A stretch of DNA of 64,000 bases from Cohnella sp. OV330 (GCF_900112065.1 NZ_FOKE01000004.1:558001-622000); one strand, 5' to 3'. Counted from the stretch's first letter, positions 1 to 8,253 are shown. Notes: generated from the sequence alone by a model not told the origin. A program made the numbers and translations.

Positions 1-1059
1 GTTCGCGCTCGCGAACTTGAAGCCGTGGCCCGAGAAGCCGCCGGCAAGAAGTACGCCGGGAAGCTCCGGATGAGCGTCGATGATGAACTGGTCGTCCGGG
101 GACAGCTCGTATTTGCATGCCGCGCCGTGGATCAGGCGGCCTTCGGCGCCGGGGAGAAATTCCCGGAGCGCCGTCCGCAGGTCGGCTTCGTCCTCCGGAT
201 ACGCGCCGAAGGGCTCGAAGCGTTCGCCGGGCTGCCAGGGACGGCCGCCGTCGTGGCGGCCGATCTTGACGCCGGCGCCGCCGATGCTCGGGAAGCCGTA
301 GTAGCCGCCCGAAGGTCCGCCGAACGTGAAGCCGGGCAGATGACCTGCTCCGTAGAACCGCTCGTCGGCTTCGAACCAGCCGACGACCTTGCGGACCGCC
401 CGGACCGGCAGCTTCACGCTCGGTTCCAGCGATTTGAACCATGCGCCTGCGGTGACGATCGCCTTGCCGGCCGCGAATTCGCCGCGGCTCGTTTTAACCG
501 TAAGACCGCCGCCGCGTCGCGCTTCGATGCCAAGGACGGCCGTTTCCGTCAGCAGCTCCGCGCCCGCCGTCAACGCTTCGCGCCGATACGCGGCAACGCA
601 GCGCTCGCTGTACAAATAGCCGGCGTCCGGCTCGTACAGCCCGCGGTAGTGCGCCGGCACGTTCCATCCCGGCCATCTCCGCGTTATCTCCGGCGCGTCC
701 AGCGACTCATAGCGAACGCCCTCGCGATCGGCGTCGGCGAAACGGCCGTCGTATGCGTAGGCGTCCGGATCGCTCACGTTCAGGACGCCCGACCGTTCGA
801 GCAGCCGTTCGCCCGTCCGGTCCTCCAGCTCCCGCCAGAGCGCGTCGGAACGAAGCGCAAGCCTGACATAATGCGGGCCTCCGTGATACACATGACGGAT
901 CAGCCGGGGTTCGCCATGATGGCTTCCGCCCGTGTGGGGCGGATCGAACGCGTCGATGAGGAGCGTCTTCAGGCCGCGAGCGGCTAGATGATAGCCGGCG
1001 CTCATTCCCATCGAGCCGGCGCCGACGACGATGACGTCGTATACGCGAACGCCGCTCAT
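1..1059 (-). CDS. SolA/MSOX-type FAD-dependent amine oxidase (3' end cut by window edge)
   Basis: This reading frame starts at ATG 1059 and runs off the left edge after 353 codons, so roughly 20-30 C-terminal residues are missing compared with the usual 375-390 aa. Residues 7-18 (VYDVIVVGAGSM plus G) form the Rossmann FAD motif GxGxxG. Near the visible end, AACKYELSPDD carries the cysteine that covalently binds FAD in monomeric sarcosine and N-methyltryptophan oxidases, followed by the conserved GFSGHGFKF. The family oxidises N-methyl amino acids with O2, giving an aldehyde, the free amine and H2O2. Its ATG overlaps the stop of the upstream M20 gene by 4 bp, so it is the last visible gene of the ABC/monooxygenase operon. 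The real substrate is unknown; an N-alkyl amino acid released by that pathway is an inference. Confidence 0.88.
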   Translation of the reverse strand, partial: MSGVRVYDVIVVGAGSMGMSAGYHLAARGLKTLLIDAFDPPHTGGSHHGEPRLIRHVYHGGPHYVRLALRSDALWRELEDRTGERLLERSGVLNVSDPDAYAYDGRFADADREGVRYESLDAPEITRRWPGWNVPAHYRGLYEPDAGYLYSERCVAAYRREALTAGAELLTETAVLGIEARRGGGLTVKTSRGEFAAGKAIVTAGAWFKSLEPSVKLPVRAVRKVVGWFEADERFYGAGHLPGFTFGGPSGGYYGFPSIGGAGVKIGRHDGGRPWQPGERFEPFGAYPEDEADLRTALREFLPGAEGRLIHGAACKYELSPDDQFIIDAHPELPGVLLAGGFSGHGFKFASAN

Positions 1060-2264
1060 GCCCGCGTCACCGCTTCGGCATGCGCCTCATCCGGCTCGGA
1101 TCCGGCAGACTTTTCGCCGGACAGTTCCGCCAGCGCTTGAAGCGCCACGGACGCGAGATAGGCGGCGGCGTGCGGAAGCGCGGACTCGTCGACGTCGAAG
1201 GCGGGATGATGCCATTCGCGCGGACCGTTCGTGCCCAGAAAGACGAAAGCGCCCGGCGCTTCCTTCAGGTAAAGCGCGAAGTCCTCGCCCGCCGGCGAAG
1301 GCTTCGGCTCCACGACCGCGAGTCCCGCCCGCTTGGCGGCTATCGCCGCCGAATGCGCCCAGCGCGGGTCGTTGACGACCGGCGGCGGCCCGCCGGTCCA
1401 GCGCGTGCGCGCCGTCGTGCCGAAGGCGGCCGCCACGCCGTCCACCACCTGCTCGAAGCGGCGGCGCACCTCGGCGCGGACGCCTTCGTCGAAGGTGCGG
1501 ATCGTCCCGTCGAAGATCGCCTTTTCGGGTATGACGTTCCAGGACGTACCGGCGCTGAGCCGGGTGACGCTGACGACGGCGCTGTCGAGCGAGCTGACGT
1601 TGCGGCTGACGATGCTCTGCAGCGCCGTCAGCATGTGCGCGGCCGTAATGAGCGGATCAAGCCCCGCCTCCGGCACCGCGGCATGCGTCCCCTTCCCGTC
1701 GACTTCGACCGCGAAGCCGTCCGCGGCGGCCATGATCGGGCCGGACCGGATGCCGATCGTCCCGACCGGCAGATCCGGTTTGTTGTGCAGGCCGAACACC
1801 GCGGCCACGCCAGACAGCGCGCCGCTCTCGATCACTTGCGCGGCGCCCTTCGCCTTTTCCTCCGCCGGCTGGAACAGCAGGCGCACCGTGCCGGGCAGCT
1901 CCGCTTCCCGGCGCTTCAGCAGCACGGCCGCGCCGATGAGCGCCGCCGTATGAAAATCGTGTCCGCACGCATGCATCGCGCCCGGCCGCCGCGAGGCGAA
2001 CGGGAGTCCTGTCTCCTCCTGGATCGGCAGCGCGTCGATATCCGCGCGCAGCGCGACGATCGGGCCTTCCCGCAAGCCGCCGATCTCGGCGACGAGACCG
2101 GTCTTCAGCGGATAATCCGCGATTCGGATGCCTTCCTGCCCGAGCCACTCGCGAATCGCCGCGGTCGTCTCGAACTCTTCGCCGGACAGCTCCGGATTGG
2201 CGTGCAGCCGGCGCCGGATTTCGATCAGCCGCCGAACGAGCGGCTCCTCTGCCTGTAGACTCAT
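1056..2264 (-). CDS. M20 family metallo-amidohydrolase (N-acyl amino acid deacylase, YtnL/YxeP-like)
   Basis: A 402-aa cytoplasmic M20D peptidase/deacylase, the normal family length. The dinuclear metal ligands are visible: Cys and His in HACGHDFHTA (about residues 95-105), paired Glu in QPAEEK, His in GLHNKPDLPVG and the C-terminal His in EWHHPAFD. The start at 2264 follows a good GGAGG ribosome binding site. It sits between the luciferase-like monooxygenase and the amine oxidase (4-bp overlap with the latter). In Bacillus, equivalent genes remove the acetyl group from N-acetyl-S-substituted cysteines imported and oxidised by ytm/yxe-type operons. That role is transferred here by context and family. 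Other acyl-amino acids are possible. Confidence 0.9.
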   Translation of the reverse strand: MSLQAEEPLVRRLIEIRRRLHANPELSGEEFETTAAIREWLGQEGIRIADYPLKTGLVAEIGGLREGPIVALRADIDALPIQEETGLPFASRRPGAMHACGHDFHTAALIGAAVLLKRREAELPGTVRLLFQPAEEKAKGAAQVIESGALSGVAAVFGLHNKPDLPVGTIGIRSGPIMAAADGFAVEVDGKGTHAAVPEAGLDPLITAAHMLTALQSIVSRNVSSLDSAVVSVTRLSAGTSWNVIPEKAIFDGTIRTFDEGVRAEVRRRFEQVVDGVAAAFGTTARTRWTGGPPPVVNDPRWAHSAAIAAKRAGLAVVEPKPSPAGEDFALYLKEAPGAFVFLGTNGPREWHHPAFDVDESALPHAAAYLASVALQALAELSGEKSAGSEPDEAHAEAVTRA

Positions 2265-2334
2265 CTCGTGTCCCTCCTTCGCTCCTGCGGTCGCGCATTC
2301 GTGCGACTGGCGTCAGCGCCTTTCGCTCCCGCGC

Positions 2335-3354
2335 TCAGTCGACGCCGACTGGCAGCTCCTCGAACGCTTCCTTGATCAATCGGATCGAGCGCTCGCGCTT
2401 CTCGAAGTCCGCCAAAATCGTCGTGAACAGCAGCTCGCTCACGCCGTACGTCTCCGCCAGCTCCAGCAGGCGCTCGCGAACCTGCTCCTTTGTGCCGCGG
2501 GTAATGTCCGCGTCGCGCACCTCCGCCGTGAACGTCTCGCCGGCTTGCCGGGCGAACTCCTCGGCCTGCTCGAGCGTGCCGACGTTGACGGTTTTGCCGC
2601 TCGCCAGCGTGACGCGCACGTTTTTGAACTCGCCGGCGAGCTCCGCCGCCTCAGATTCGGTGTCCGAGGCGATGACCGACAAGGCGAGGATCGCCCTGGG
2701 CTGTCGGCCCGTACTGTAATCGAAATTCGTACGGTACGTTTCGAAGGCGCGCGCGGCCGTGGCCGGGTCGTTGTTGATGAACAGCGCGAACGCGTAAGGA
2801 TACCCGCGCTTCGCCGCCAGCTCGGCGCTCGACACGCTCGTGCCGAGCAGATGGATGGCCGCCGGAGCTGCGGGCAGCGGGTTCGCCTGGACGCCTGCGA
2901 GCGGATGCGCTTCGCCCGCCGGACCGCTCAGGAACTGCTCGAGCTCGCCGAGCTTGCTCTCCAGGTCCGCGGACTGGCCGGCTTCGCCTTGCAGCGCGCG
3001 CGTCGACCGCGGAAGACCGCCCGGGGCGCGCCCGATGCCCAGCTCTACCCGGCCCGGCGAGAGCGTCGCGAGCACGTTGAAGTTCTCTGCGACCTTGTAC
3101 GGGCTGTAATGCTGCAACATGACGCCTCCGGAACCGACGCGGATCTTCGAGGTGCGGGCGAGCAAATGGGAGATCAACACTTCGGGCGACGAGCCGGCCA
3201 CCGTGGGCGAATCGTGATGCTCGGCGACCCAAAACCGGTCGTAGCCGAGTTCCTCGGCAAGCTGCGCCAGCCGGATCGTGCCATGCAGCGCCTCGGACGG
3301 CGTGCGTCCGGGGAAAACAATGCTTTGGTCCAAGATGCCAAGGGATAAGGCCAT
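2335..3354 (-). CDS. LLM-class flavin-dependent monooxygenase (YtmO/MsnO8-like)
   Basis: A 339-aa bacterial luciferase-like TIM-barrel protein. Typical signatures include SLGILDQSIVFPG at the N terminus, WVAEHHDSPTVAGSSPEV and ELGIGRAPGG. Such enzymes use FMNH2 supplied by a separate reductase to oxygenate small substrates. YtmO in the B. subtilis ytmI operon belongs to this group and lies in an equivalent position between transporter and deacylase genes. No flavin reductase gene is seen in this operon. Spacing is 20 bp after the ATPase gene and 70 bp before the M20 gene, so cotranscription is likely. The specific sulfur-compound substrate is inferred from context only. Confidence 0.88.
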   Translation of the reverse strand: MALSLGILDQSIVFPGRTPSEALHGTIRLAQLAEELGYDRFWVAEHHDSPTVAGSSPEVLISHLLARTSKIRVGSGGVMLQHYSPYKVAENFNVLATLSPGRVELGIGRAPGGLPRSTRALQGEAGQSADLESKLGELEQFLSGPAGEAHPLAGVQANPLPAAPAAIHLLGTSVSSAELAAKRGYPYAFALFINNDPATAARAFETYRTNFDYSTGRQPRAILALSVIASDTESEAAELAGEFKNVRVTLASGKTVNVGTLEQAEEFARQAGETFTAEVRDADITRGTKEQVRERLLELAETYGVSELLFTTILADFEKRERSIRLIKEAFEELPVGVD

Positions 3355-3374
3355 AGGTCCCAGCTCCGTTCGAA

Positions 3375-4127
3375 TTAGATGTTATAGACGGCCTCGGGGG
3401 TCATGCGGCGCAGAAACTGCCTTGTGCGCTCCTCCCGCGGCGATCGGAAAAATTCGGACGCCGCGCCTTCCTCGATGACGGCGCCGTCGTCCATGAACAC
3501 GATGCGGCTCGCCACTTCCTGCGCGAACGCCATCTCGTGCGTGACGATGATCATCGTGATGCCCTCGCGGGCGATCTTGCGGATGACGGCGAGCACCTCG
3601 CCGACCAGCTCGGGATCGAGCGCCGACGTCGGCTCGTCGAACAAAATGACGTCCGGATTGAGCGCCAGCGCCCTGGCGATGCCGACCCGCTGCTGCTGTC
3701 CGCCGGACAGCTGGCTCGGATAAGCGTCGAGCTTAGCGCCGAGGCCGACCTTTTCGAGCAGCTCTACGCTGCGCTTCCGCGCCTCCTCCTTCGGCACGTT
3801 TTGCACGACGATGAGCCCTTCCATGACGTTCTGCAGCGCCGTCTTGTGGCGGAACAGATGATATTGTTGAAACACCATGGCGGAGCGTCCGCGAAGGCGA
3901 TGAATTTCCTTTTTGGACGGGTGGCCGCAATCGACCGCGACGTCGCCGATTTGAATGCGCCCGCTGCCCGGACGCTCCAAGTAGTTGATGCAGCGCAGCA
4001 GCGTCGTCTTGCCGGAGCCGCTCGGTCCCAAGATAGCGACGACCTCGCCTTTTTCGACCTCGAGATCGATGCCCTTCAGCACTTCGTGACGGCCGAACGA
4101 CTTGCGAATCTCCTTCAAGGCAATCAT
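3375..4127 (-). CDS. Polar amino acid ABC transporter ATP-binding protein (TcyN-like)
   Basis: A 250-aa ABC ATPase of the amino acid uptake group. Walker A GPSGSGKTT is at residues 34-42, the Q-loop in VFQQYHLF, signature LSGGQQQR, Walker B VILFDEPTSALD and the switch His in IVTHEMAF. Start ATG 4127 overlaps the stop of the permease gene by 4 bp and has a GAGGAGGGG ribosome binding site. It energises uptake through the two permeases encoded just upstream. The best context match is the TcyJKLMN/YxeMNO type that imports cystine, S-alkyl or S-succino cysteine derivatives. Substrate is inferred, not shown by sequence. Confidence 0.93.
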   Translation of the reverse strand: MIALKEIRKSFGRHEVLKGIDLEVEKGEVVAILGPSGSGKTTLLRCINYLERPGSGRIQIGDVAVDCGHPSKKEIHRLRGRSAMVFQQYHLFRHKTALQNVMEGLIVVQNVPKEEARKRSVELLEKVGLGAKLDAYPSQLSGGQQQRVGIARALALNPDVILFDEPTSALDPELVGEVLAVIRKIAREGITMIIVTHEMAFAQEVASRIVFMDDGAVIEEGAASEFFRSPREERTRQFLRRMTPEAVYNI

Positions 4128-4834
4128 GCGACCCCTCCTCTGTCATAGCGGGCGACCCGCTTCTCGAGCAGCGCCGTCAACCGTTCGATGACGATCGTTA
4201 GCCCCCAGAAGATCAGCGCGGCCGCGATATACGATTCGAAAAACTTCCAGTTGGTCGATGCGACGATCTGCGCCTTCGCGTTGATCTCGACGACCGAAGC
4301 GGTGAAGGCGAGCGTCGAGCCGTGCAGCATCCCGATCAATGAATTGGACAGATTGGGCAGCGCGGACGCGAAAGCCTGCGGGAACACGATCCGCCGAAGC
4401 GCCTGCCAGGTCGTCATGCCGACCGCGTATGCGGCTTCGATCTGGCCGCGGTTCACGGCGAGCAGGCCCGAACGGACGACCTCCGACATATAAGCGCCGG
4501 CCGTGAGCGAGAACGCGACGTACGCGAAGCCGATCATCGGAATTTGAACGGAGCTGAAGGAAAGTCCGAGCGCGCCGGACAGCGCGTCGATGGCGATCGG
4601 CAGGCCGAACATGACCATGAGCAGGTGGGTCAGCATCGGCGTGCCGCGAATGAACGTGACGTAAGCGGATGAGATCTCCCGAAGGACGGGCACCCGGTAA
4701 ATGCGGGCCAGCGCGGTGACGATGCCGATGACGAAGCCGCATCCGACAGATACGGCGGTAATCTCGAGCGTCGTCGGGATCGCGGCGAGCAGCTTGATAA
4801 AGGCTTCCCAGATGAATGCCGGATCTAGCTTCAT
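4124..4834 (-). CDS. Polar amino acid ABC transporter permease 2 (TcyM-like)
   Basis: A 236-aa His/Glu/Gln/Arg/opine-family inner-membrane permease with about five hydrophobic segments. The conserved EAA loop is visible as EAAYAVGMTTWQALRRIVFPQA, and the TFIRGTPMLTHLL motif marks the family. It forms a heterodimeric channel with the next permease (4831-5613). Both junctions are 4-bp ATGA overlaps, indicating translational coupling of permease 1, permease 2 and the ATPase. A GAGGGGG ribosome binding site precedes the ATG at 4834. Confidence 0.92.
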   Translation of the reverse strand: MKLDPAFIWEAFIKLLAAIPTTLEITAVSVGCGFVIGIVTALARIYRVPVLREISSAYVTFIRGTPMLTHLLMVMFGLPIAIDALSGALGLSFSSVQIPMIGFAYVAFSLTAGAYMSEVVRSGLLAVNRGQIEAAYAVGMTTWQALRRIVFPQAFASALPNLSNSLIGMLHGSTLAFTASVVEINAKAQIVASTNWKFFESYIAAALIFWGLTIVIERLTALLEKRVARYDRGGVA

Positions 4835-5613
4835 CGCAGCGCCCCCTCTTCGGTCAGATTGAGCCTGCCGCTTGCATCGCCGTCTTTGACGCGGCGGCGG
4901 CGCACCCTGGATGGAGCAGCGCCGTCCGTCGCCTCATGGCGGAGCAGTCGCCTTTCCAGCCGGTAGAGCAGCTTTTCAAGCACGAAGCTCAGGATGAAGT
5001 ACAGAAGCGCAAGCGCCAGATACGATTCGAAAAAGCGTTGGGACATCGTCGGCAGCGTCTGCGCCTTCCCCGTCAGCTCCATGATGCCGAGGGAAAACGC
5101 CAGCGACGTGTCCTTCAAATTGGCGATGATGAGATTGCCGAGCACCGGCATCGCTACGGCGATCGCCTGCGGCAGCACGACGCGGCGGAACGCTTGAAAG
5201 CCGGTCATGCCGATCGCGTAGCCGGCCTCGACTTGACCGCGGTCCACGGCGCCCACGGCCGCACGGATCGCCTCCGAGATGAAGGCGCCGCTATGCAGGG
5301 CGTAGGCCGTGACGACGAAGACGAGCACCGGCGTCCGGGACACGTCCACCGCCACCAGCTTCAGCAGCTCGGGCAGGCCGTAATAGATCAGGAACAGCTG
5401 GATAAGCAGCGGCGTGCCCCGAAAAAAAGACACGTACACCTGAGACAGCCGCTGCAGCACGGGGATCCGGTAAAGACGGGGAAGGGCGACGAGCATGCCG
5501 ACCGCCGAACCGATCAGGAGCGAGAAAACCACGATCTTCAGCGTGATCCCCACGGAAGGCAGCAGCCGGACAAAATACTCGAATACGTAGGAGACATCGA
5601 CGGATGTTCCCAT
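4831..5613 (-). CDS. Polar amino acid ABC transporter permease 1 (TcyL-like)
   Basis: A 260-aa membrane permease of the amino acid ABC family. The EAA loop reads EAGYAIGMTGFQAFRRVVLP, and SFFRGTPLLIQLFL is the family motif near the second membrane span. The C-terminal tail of about 35 residues is rich in Arg and charged residues and is longer than in the partner permease. It starts 21 bp after the binding-protein gene ends, with an AAAGGGTG ribosome binding site, and overlaps the second permease by 4 bp. Together they build the translocation pore. Confidence 0.92.
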   Translation of the reverse strand: MGTSVDVSYVFEYFVRLLPSVGITLKIVVFSLLIGSAVGMLVALPRLYRIPVLQRLSQVYVSFFRGTPLLIQLFLIYYGLPELLKLVAVDVSRTPVLVFVVTAYALHSGAFISEAIRAAVGAVDRGQVEAGYAIGMTGFQAFRRVVLPQAIAVAMPVLGNLIIANLKDTSLAFSLGIMELTGKAQTLPTMSQRFFESYLALALLYFILSFVLEKLLYRLERRLLRHEATDGAAPSRVRRRRVKDGDASGRLNLTEEGALR

Positions 5614-5634
5614 CGGCTTTCACCCTTTCATACG

Positions 5635-6537
5635 CTACTTGGAGAGGTTGGCCGTGAAGTCCTGACCCAGCCATTCTTTGCTGAGACTGCCGAGCGTGCC
5701 GTCTGCCTTGAGTTCCTTGATCGCGCCGTCGATGTCGTCGGCGAGCTGCTGCGATTCCGGTTCGTTCTTGCGGAAGACGAACAGGATGTCGGCTTCGCTG
5801 AGATCGTCTCCGACCGTCTTCAGCTTGCTCTCGGGATCGATGAGGGAGAGCGTGAAGTCGGCGCCGATGATCGCGTCCACGCGACCCGTGGCGACTTGGC
5901 TGACGGTATCGTTCGCCGCGCCGCTTTGATAGACGATATTGATCTTCTTGTCATGGTCCTTGTTGTAGTTCTCGAGAATTTGCGCTTCGGCGCTCGTCGC
6001 GCCCGTGAGCACCTTTTTGCCTACGAGATCGTTGAGCGATTTGATCGTATCGTTGTCCTTGGCAACGATGATCTTGTTGCGCCAATGCGCGTACGCCTCT
6101 TTGTTGAACAGGTATTTTTGTTCGCGCTCCGGATTTTTTTCCATTTCGTGAGCGACGAAGTCGATTTTTTTCGTTTCCAGGCTCAGCAGCAGGTTGCTGA
6201 AGTCCATCGTCTGAAGCTCGAATTCATAGCCGGGCAAACGCTCGTCGATCTTCTTCACGAGCTCGACGTCGAATCCCGTCAGCTTCCCTTTGTCGTCCAG
6301 GAACGCGACCTTCGGGAACTGCGTGCCTGTGCCGACGACGATCTTCTTGACTTCGCCGTCCGGAGCCGTACTGGCCGATGCGGAGGCCGGAGCCGACGCC
6401 GATGCCTTCGAAGTTGCCGATGCGGCGCTCGTCGCTGCCGCGGCGCCGTTGTCGTTTTTGTTGCCGCAGCCCGCCGTCACCGCTACCGTTGCCGTTAATA
6501 CCAAGCTTGCCGCGCCCGTCCATAATCTGTTTTTCAT
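5635..6537 (-). CDS. Amino acid ABC transporter substrate-binding lipoprotein (TcyJ/YxeM-like)
   Basis: A 300-aa type II periplasmic-binding-fold lipoprotein. I chose ATG 6537 because GGAGG lies 7 bases upstream; the longer frame adds 12 residues without a good site. A Lys/Arg n-region, hydrophobic core and lipobox VTAGC (Cys24) anchor it outside the membrane. Residues 30-60 are an Ala/Ser-rich linker, then VGTGTQFPKVAFLD and GFDVELVKKIDE open the SBP_bac_3 domain. It is the first gene after the LysR regulator and after a recognisable promoter, so it heads the transport/oxidation operon. Ligand probably a cysteine derivative, by context. Confidence 0.93.
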   Translation of the reverse strand: MKNRLWTGAASLVLTATVAVTAGCGNKNDNGAAAATSAASATSKASASAPASASASTAPDGEVKKIVVGTGTQFPKVAFLDDKGKLTGFDVELVKKIDERLPGYEFELQTMDFSNLLLSLETKKIDFVAHEMEKNPEREQKYLFNKEAYAHWRNKIIVAKDNDTIKSLNDLVGKKVLTGATSAEAQILENYNKDHDKKINIVYQSGAANDTVSQVATGRVDAIIGADFTLSLIDPESKLKTVGDDLSEADILFVFRKNEPESQQLADDIDGAIKELKADGTLGSLSKEWLGQDFTANLSK

Positions 6538-6624
6538 ATTAATCCTCCACCCTTTTCTCGTGTTCTGCTGCATGTCACGACGATCTCCGGATGTCGGGTC
6601 GATTCGTCCGTTAATTAATAGTTT

Positions 6625-6653
6625 ATAATTCTTACCCGTTTAGTAAGGATTAT
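6625..6653. promoter_or_regulatory. Inverted repeat at the start of the sulfur-operon leader
   Basis: Two 11-base arms (6625-6635 and 6643-6653) match at 10 of 11 positions around a 7-base centre. The dyad begins just downstream of the predicted transcription start (about 6656). It could be an operator covering +1 or a 5'-terminal hairpin of the mRNA. There is no U tract, so it is not a normal terminator. Confidence 0.5.
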
Positions 6654-6662
6654 ATGTTCAAT

Positions 6663-6691
6663 AATCTACACGCTTGCTTGAAGCGCGTCAA
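6663..6691 (-). promoter_or_regulatory. SigA-type promoter of the amino acid ABC/monooxygenase operon
   Basis: On the minus strand TTGACG (6691-6686) and TAGATT (6668-6663) are spaced by exactly 17 bases. The predicted start leaves a leader of about 120 bases before ATG 6537. The promoter lies between the LysR gene and the binding-protein gene, so the operon can be transcribed independently of its regulator. Confidence 0.6.
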
Positions 6692-6702
6692 TACGGTTTT
6701 TA

Positions 6703-6717
6703 ATAGATAAGTTCTAT
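6703..6717. promoter_or_regulatory. Putative LysR-type operator dyad
   Basis: ATAGA-N5-TCTAT is a perfect dyad 11 bases upstream of the -35 hexamer, centred near -55. This is the usual position for the activation site of LysR regulators. It sits between the stop codon of the LysR gene and the operon promoter. Confidence 0.45.
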
Positions 6718-6724
6718 ATGCGAA

Positions 6725-7630
6725 TCACACAATCCGATAAGCGGGGTCCGAGCCCGACAAAACCTGGTTTGCGATCTCTTTCAGCGAGCGCGCGAACGCC
6801 TCGTTTTCCCCTTGTCCGTTGATGAGGCTGGTCATAAGACCGATCCCCGCGGTCTCCGGGAAGCCGATCGGGACGAGCGTCCCTTCGCGTTCTTCGCGGC
6901 GGACGCTCATGCCCGGCAGGAAGCAGATGCCTTCCTGTTGAAGCAGCAGGCGCTTGGCCGTCTCGGCGTTGTCCGTCTGCAAGATGAGATTCGGCAGCAG
7001 CCCCTGGCTCTCGAACACGCGGTGAATGCGAAGCCAATCGAGCGCGCCGCATTCGAAGAAGAGGAGCGGCTCGAGGGACAGATCTTCGATTCGAGGCTGC
7101 GGGTTGGACGCCAGCGCGTGCTCGCGGTGGACGTAAAGCCGGATCGGATCCTCGTACAGGACGGCGGAATTCAGGCCGGGATGATTGAATTTACGGACGA
7201 AGCCGATGTCGAGCTCCTTGGCCAGCACGCGTGCGCCGATCTCCTCGGACGTCGCCGTCGTCAGCTTCAGCCGCAGCGAAGGGTGACGTCTCCTGAACGC
7301 GGGGAGGATCAGCGGGAGCAAATATTGGGCGGCGGAGACGGTACACCCGATCCGCACCTCTTCCTTGGCGGCTTGCGTCTGCCTGACCTGCTGCTTGCCT
7401 TTGCGGTACGTATCGAGCAGCTGTTCAGCGTAGGGCCTGAACAGCTTGCCTTTGTTCGTCAGCAGCACCTGCTTGCCGACGCGGTCGAACAGCTGGCAGT
7501 CCAGCTCGCGCTCAAGCGATTGGATGCGCGCCGTAACGGATGGCTGCGACAGAAAAAGCGCTTCCGCCGCCTTGTTAAAGCTGCCGTAATGGAGGACATG
7601 CACGAAGGCTTCGATATTTTCGATATTCAA
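6725..7630 (-). CDS. LysR family transcriptional regulator
   Basis: A 301-aa protein of standard LTTR length. The N-terminal winged helix-turn-helix (residues 1-60) contains FNKAAEALFLSQPSVTARI, and residues about 90-295 form the effector-binding fold. It is encoded upstream of, and in the same direction as, the amino acid transporter/monooxygenase operon, with a promoter and dyad in the 187-bp gap. In Bacillus, LysR regulators (AscR/YtlI) activate the equivalent operon in response to O-acetylserine/sulfur status. A similar role is inferred here. The frame is preceded by a GGAGG-like site. Confidence 0.9.
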   Translation of the reverse strand: MNIENIEAFVHVLHYGSFNKAAEALFLSQPSVTARIQSLERELDCQLFDRVGKQVLLTNKGKLFRPYAEQLLDTYRKGKQQVRQTQAAKEEVRIGCTVSAAQYLLPLILPAFRRRHPSLRLKLTTATSEEIGARVLAKELDIGFVRKFNHPGLNSAVLYEDPIRLYVHREHALASNPQPRIEDLSLEPLLFFECGALDWLRIHRVFESQGLLPNLILQTDNAETAKRLLLQQEGICFLPGMSVRREEREGTLVPIGFPETAGIGLMTSLINGQGENEAFARSLKEIANQVLSGSDPAYRIV

Positions 7631-7797
7631 TTCATTTCCCTCCTTATTATTCCGTGTTTGCAGGTAATATTAGTTTGATATGCAGCTCGCTGTCAAGCTT
7701 AAATCATCGAAAATAGACGTTCGGCACGCTGCTTATCCCCAGTCGGCCTGTCCGCCGCCGTCATATCCTATCGGGAGGGAAGGAGGTGGAATCGCCG

Positions 7798-8163
7798 ATG
7801 CGCGCAACGATCTCTCAGCTCTACCCGAGACTCTGGCTCTACAGCAAGAAAAACTACTGCGGGTGCCGTTACGTATGGCGGGGCAACCGGGCGCTTCGCA
7901 ATTTGGACCGCCTGTACAGTCACCTTGGCAGCCTTCGCTTCTACGCTCCGAGTAAAGAAGCGACGCTCGTGCTTTTCAGCCGGGCGAACTTCCAGGGGCA
8001 CTTCCGCATTTACCGCGGCACGACGAACATCCCGGATCTGAAGTCCTTATTCGGCGGACGAGGTCCCGGTTCTCTGATCATCTCGAGCTATTGTTTGAAG
8101 GCCGAGCAAGTCAGAATGATACGCCGTACGGGCTGCTTGCCGCCGGGATTTTTGGTCGTCTGA
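7798..8163 (+). CDS. Small beta-gamma crystallin-like protein (two Greek-key motifs)
   Basis: A 121-aa protein. ATG 7798 is preferred because AAGGAGG lies 11 bases upstream; the longer GTG start overlaps that site. Two copies of the crystallin signature (aromatic)-x4-(aromatic)-x-G are visible: Y15SKKNYCG22 and F60SRANFQG67, each followed about 22-25 residues later by Gly-Ser (S45, S92) and a hydrophobic strand. This makes one complete domain. The (N/D)(N/D)xxSS calcium motif is not intact, so calcium binding is doubtful. There is no signal peptide or membrane span. The gene stands alone, divergent from the LysR gene and ending at a terminator. Function unknown; fold assignment is by motif only. 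Confidence 0.72.
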   Translation: MRATISQLYPRLWLYSKKNYCGCRYVWRGNRALRNLDRLYSHLGSLRFYAPSKEATLVLFSRANFQGHFRIYRGTTNIPDLKSLFGGRGPGSLIISSYCLKAEQVRMIRRTGCLPPGFLVV

Positions 8164-8187
8164 CAAGCTCTTCCGCGCAAAAAAGAA

Positions 8188-8226
8188 GAAGCGGTCCTTT
8201 CCCCTGTTAAAGGGGCGGACCGCTTC
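8188..8226 (-). terminator. Rho-independent terminator, bidirectional
   Basis: A 10-bp perfect outer stem (8188-8197 with 8217-8226) encloses a CCCC/GGGG inner stem. On the minus strand it is followed by a TTCTTCTTTTTT tract, so it ends the Gfo/Idh operon; on the plus strand it can also serve the crystallin-like gene. Confidence 0.85.
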
Positions 8227-8253
8227 ATTTATGAGGACGAAGCCGATAAAAAA

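Noticed and set aside
4816..6498. Plus-strand open frame of 560 codons opposite the ABC transporter genes
   Set aside because: It is antisense to four well-supported genes, is Arg/Gln/Asp-rich like typical GC-rich shadow frames, and has no ribosome binding site or recognisable motif.
6538..6662. Riboswitch or T-box in the leader of the amino acid transporter operon
   Set aside because: The leader is only about 120 bases and shows no T-box sequence, S-box pattern or terminator/antiterminator pair.
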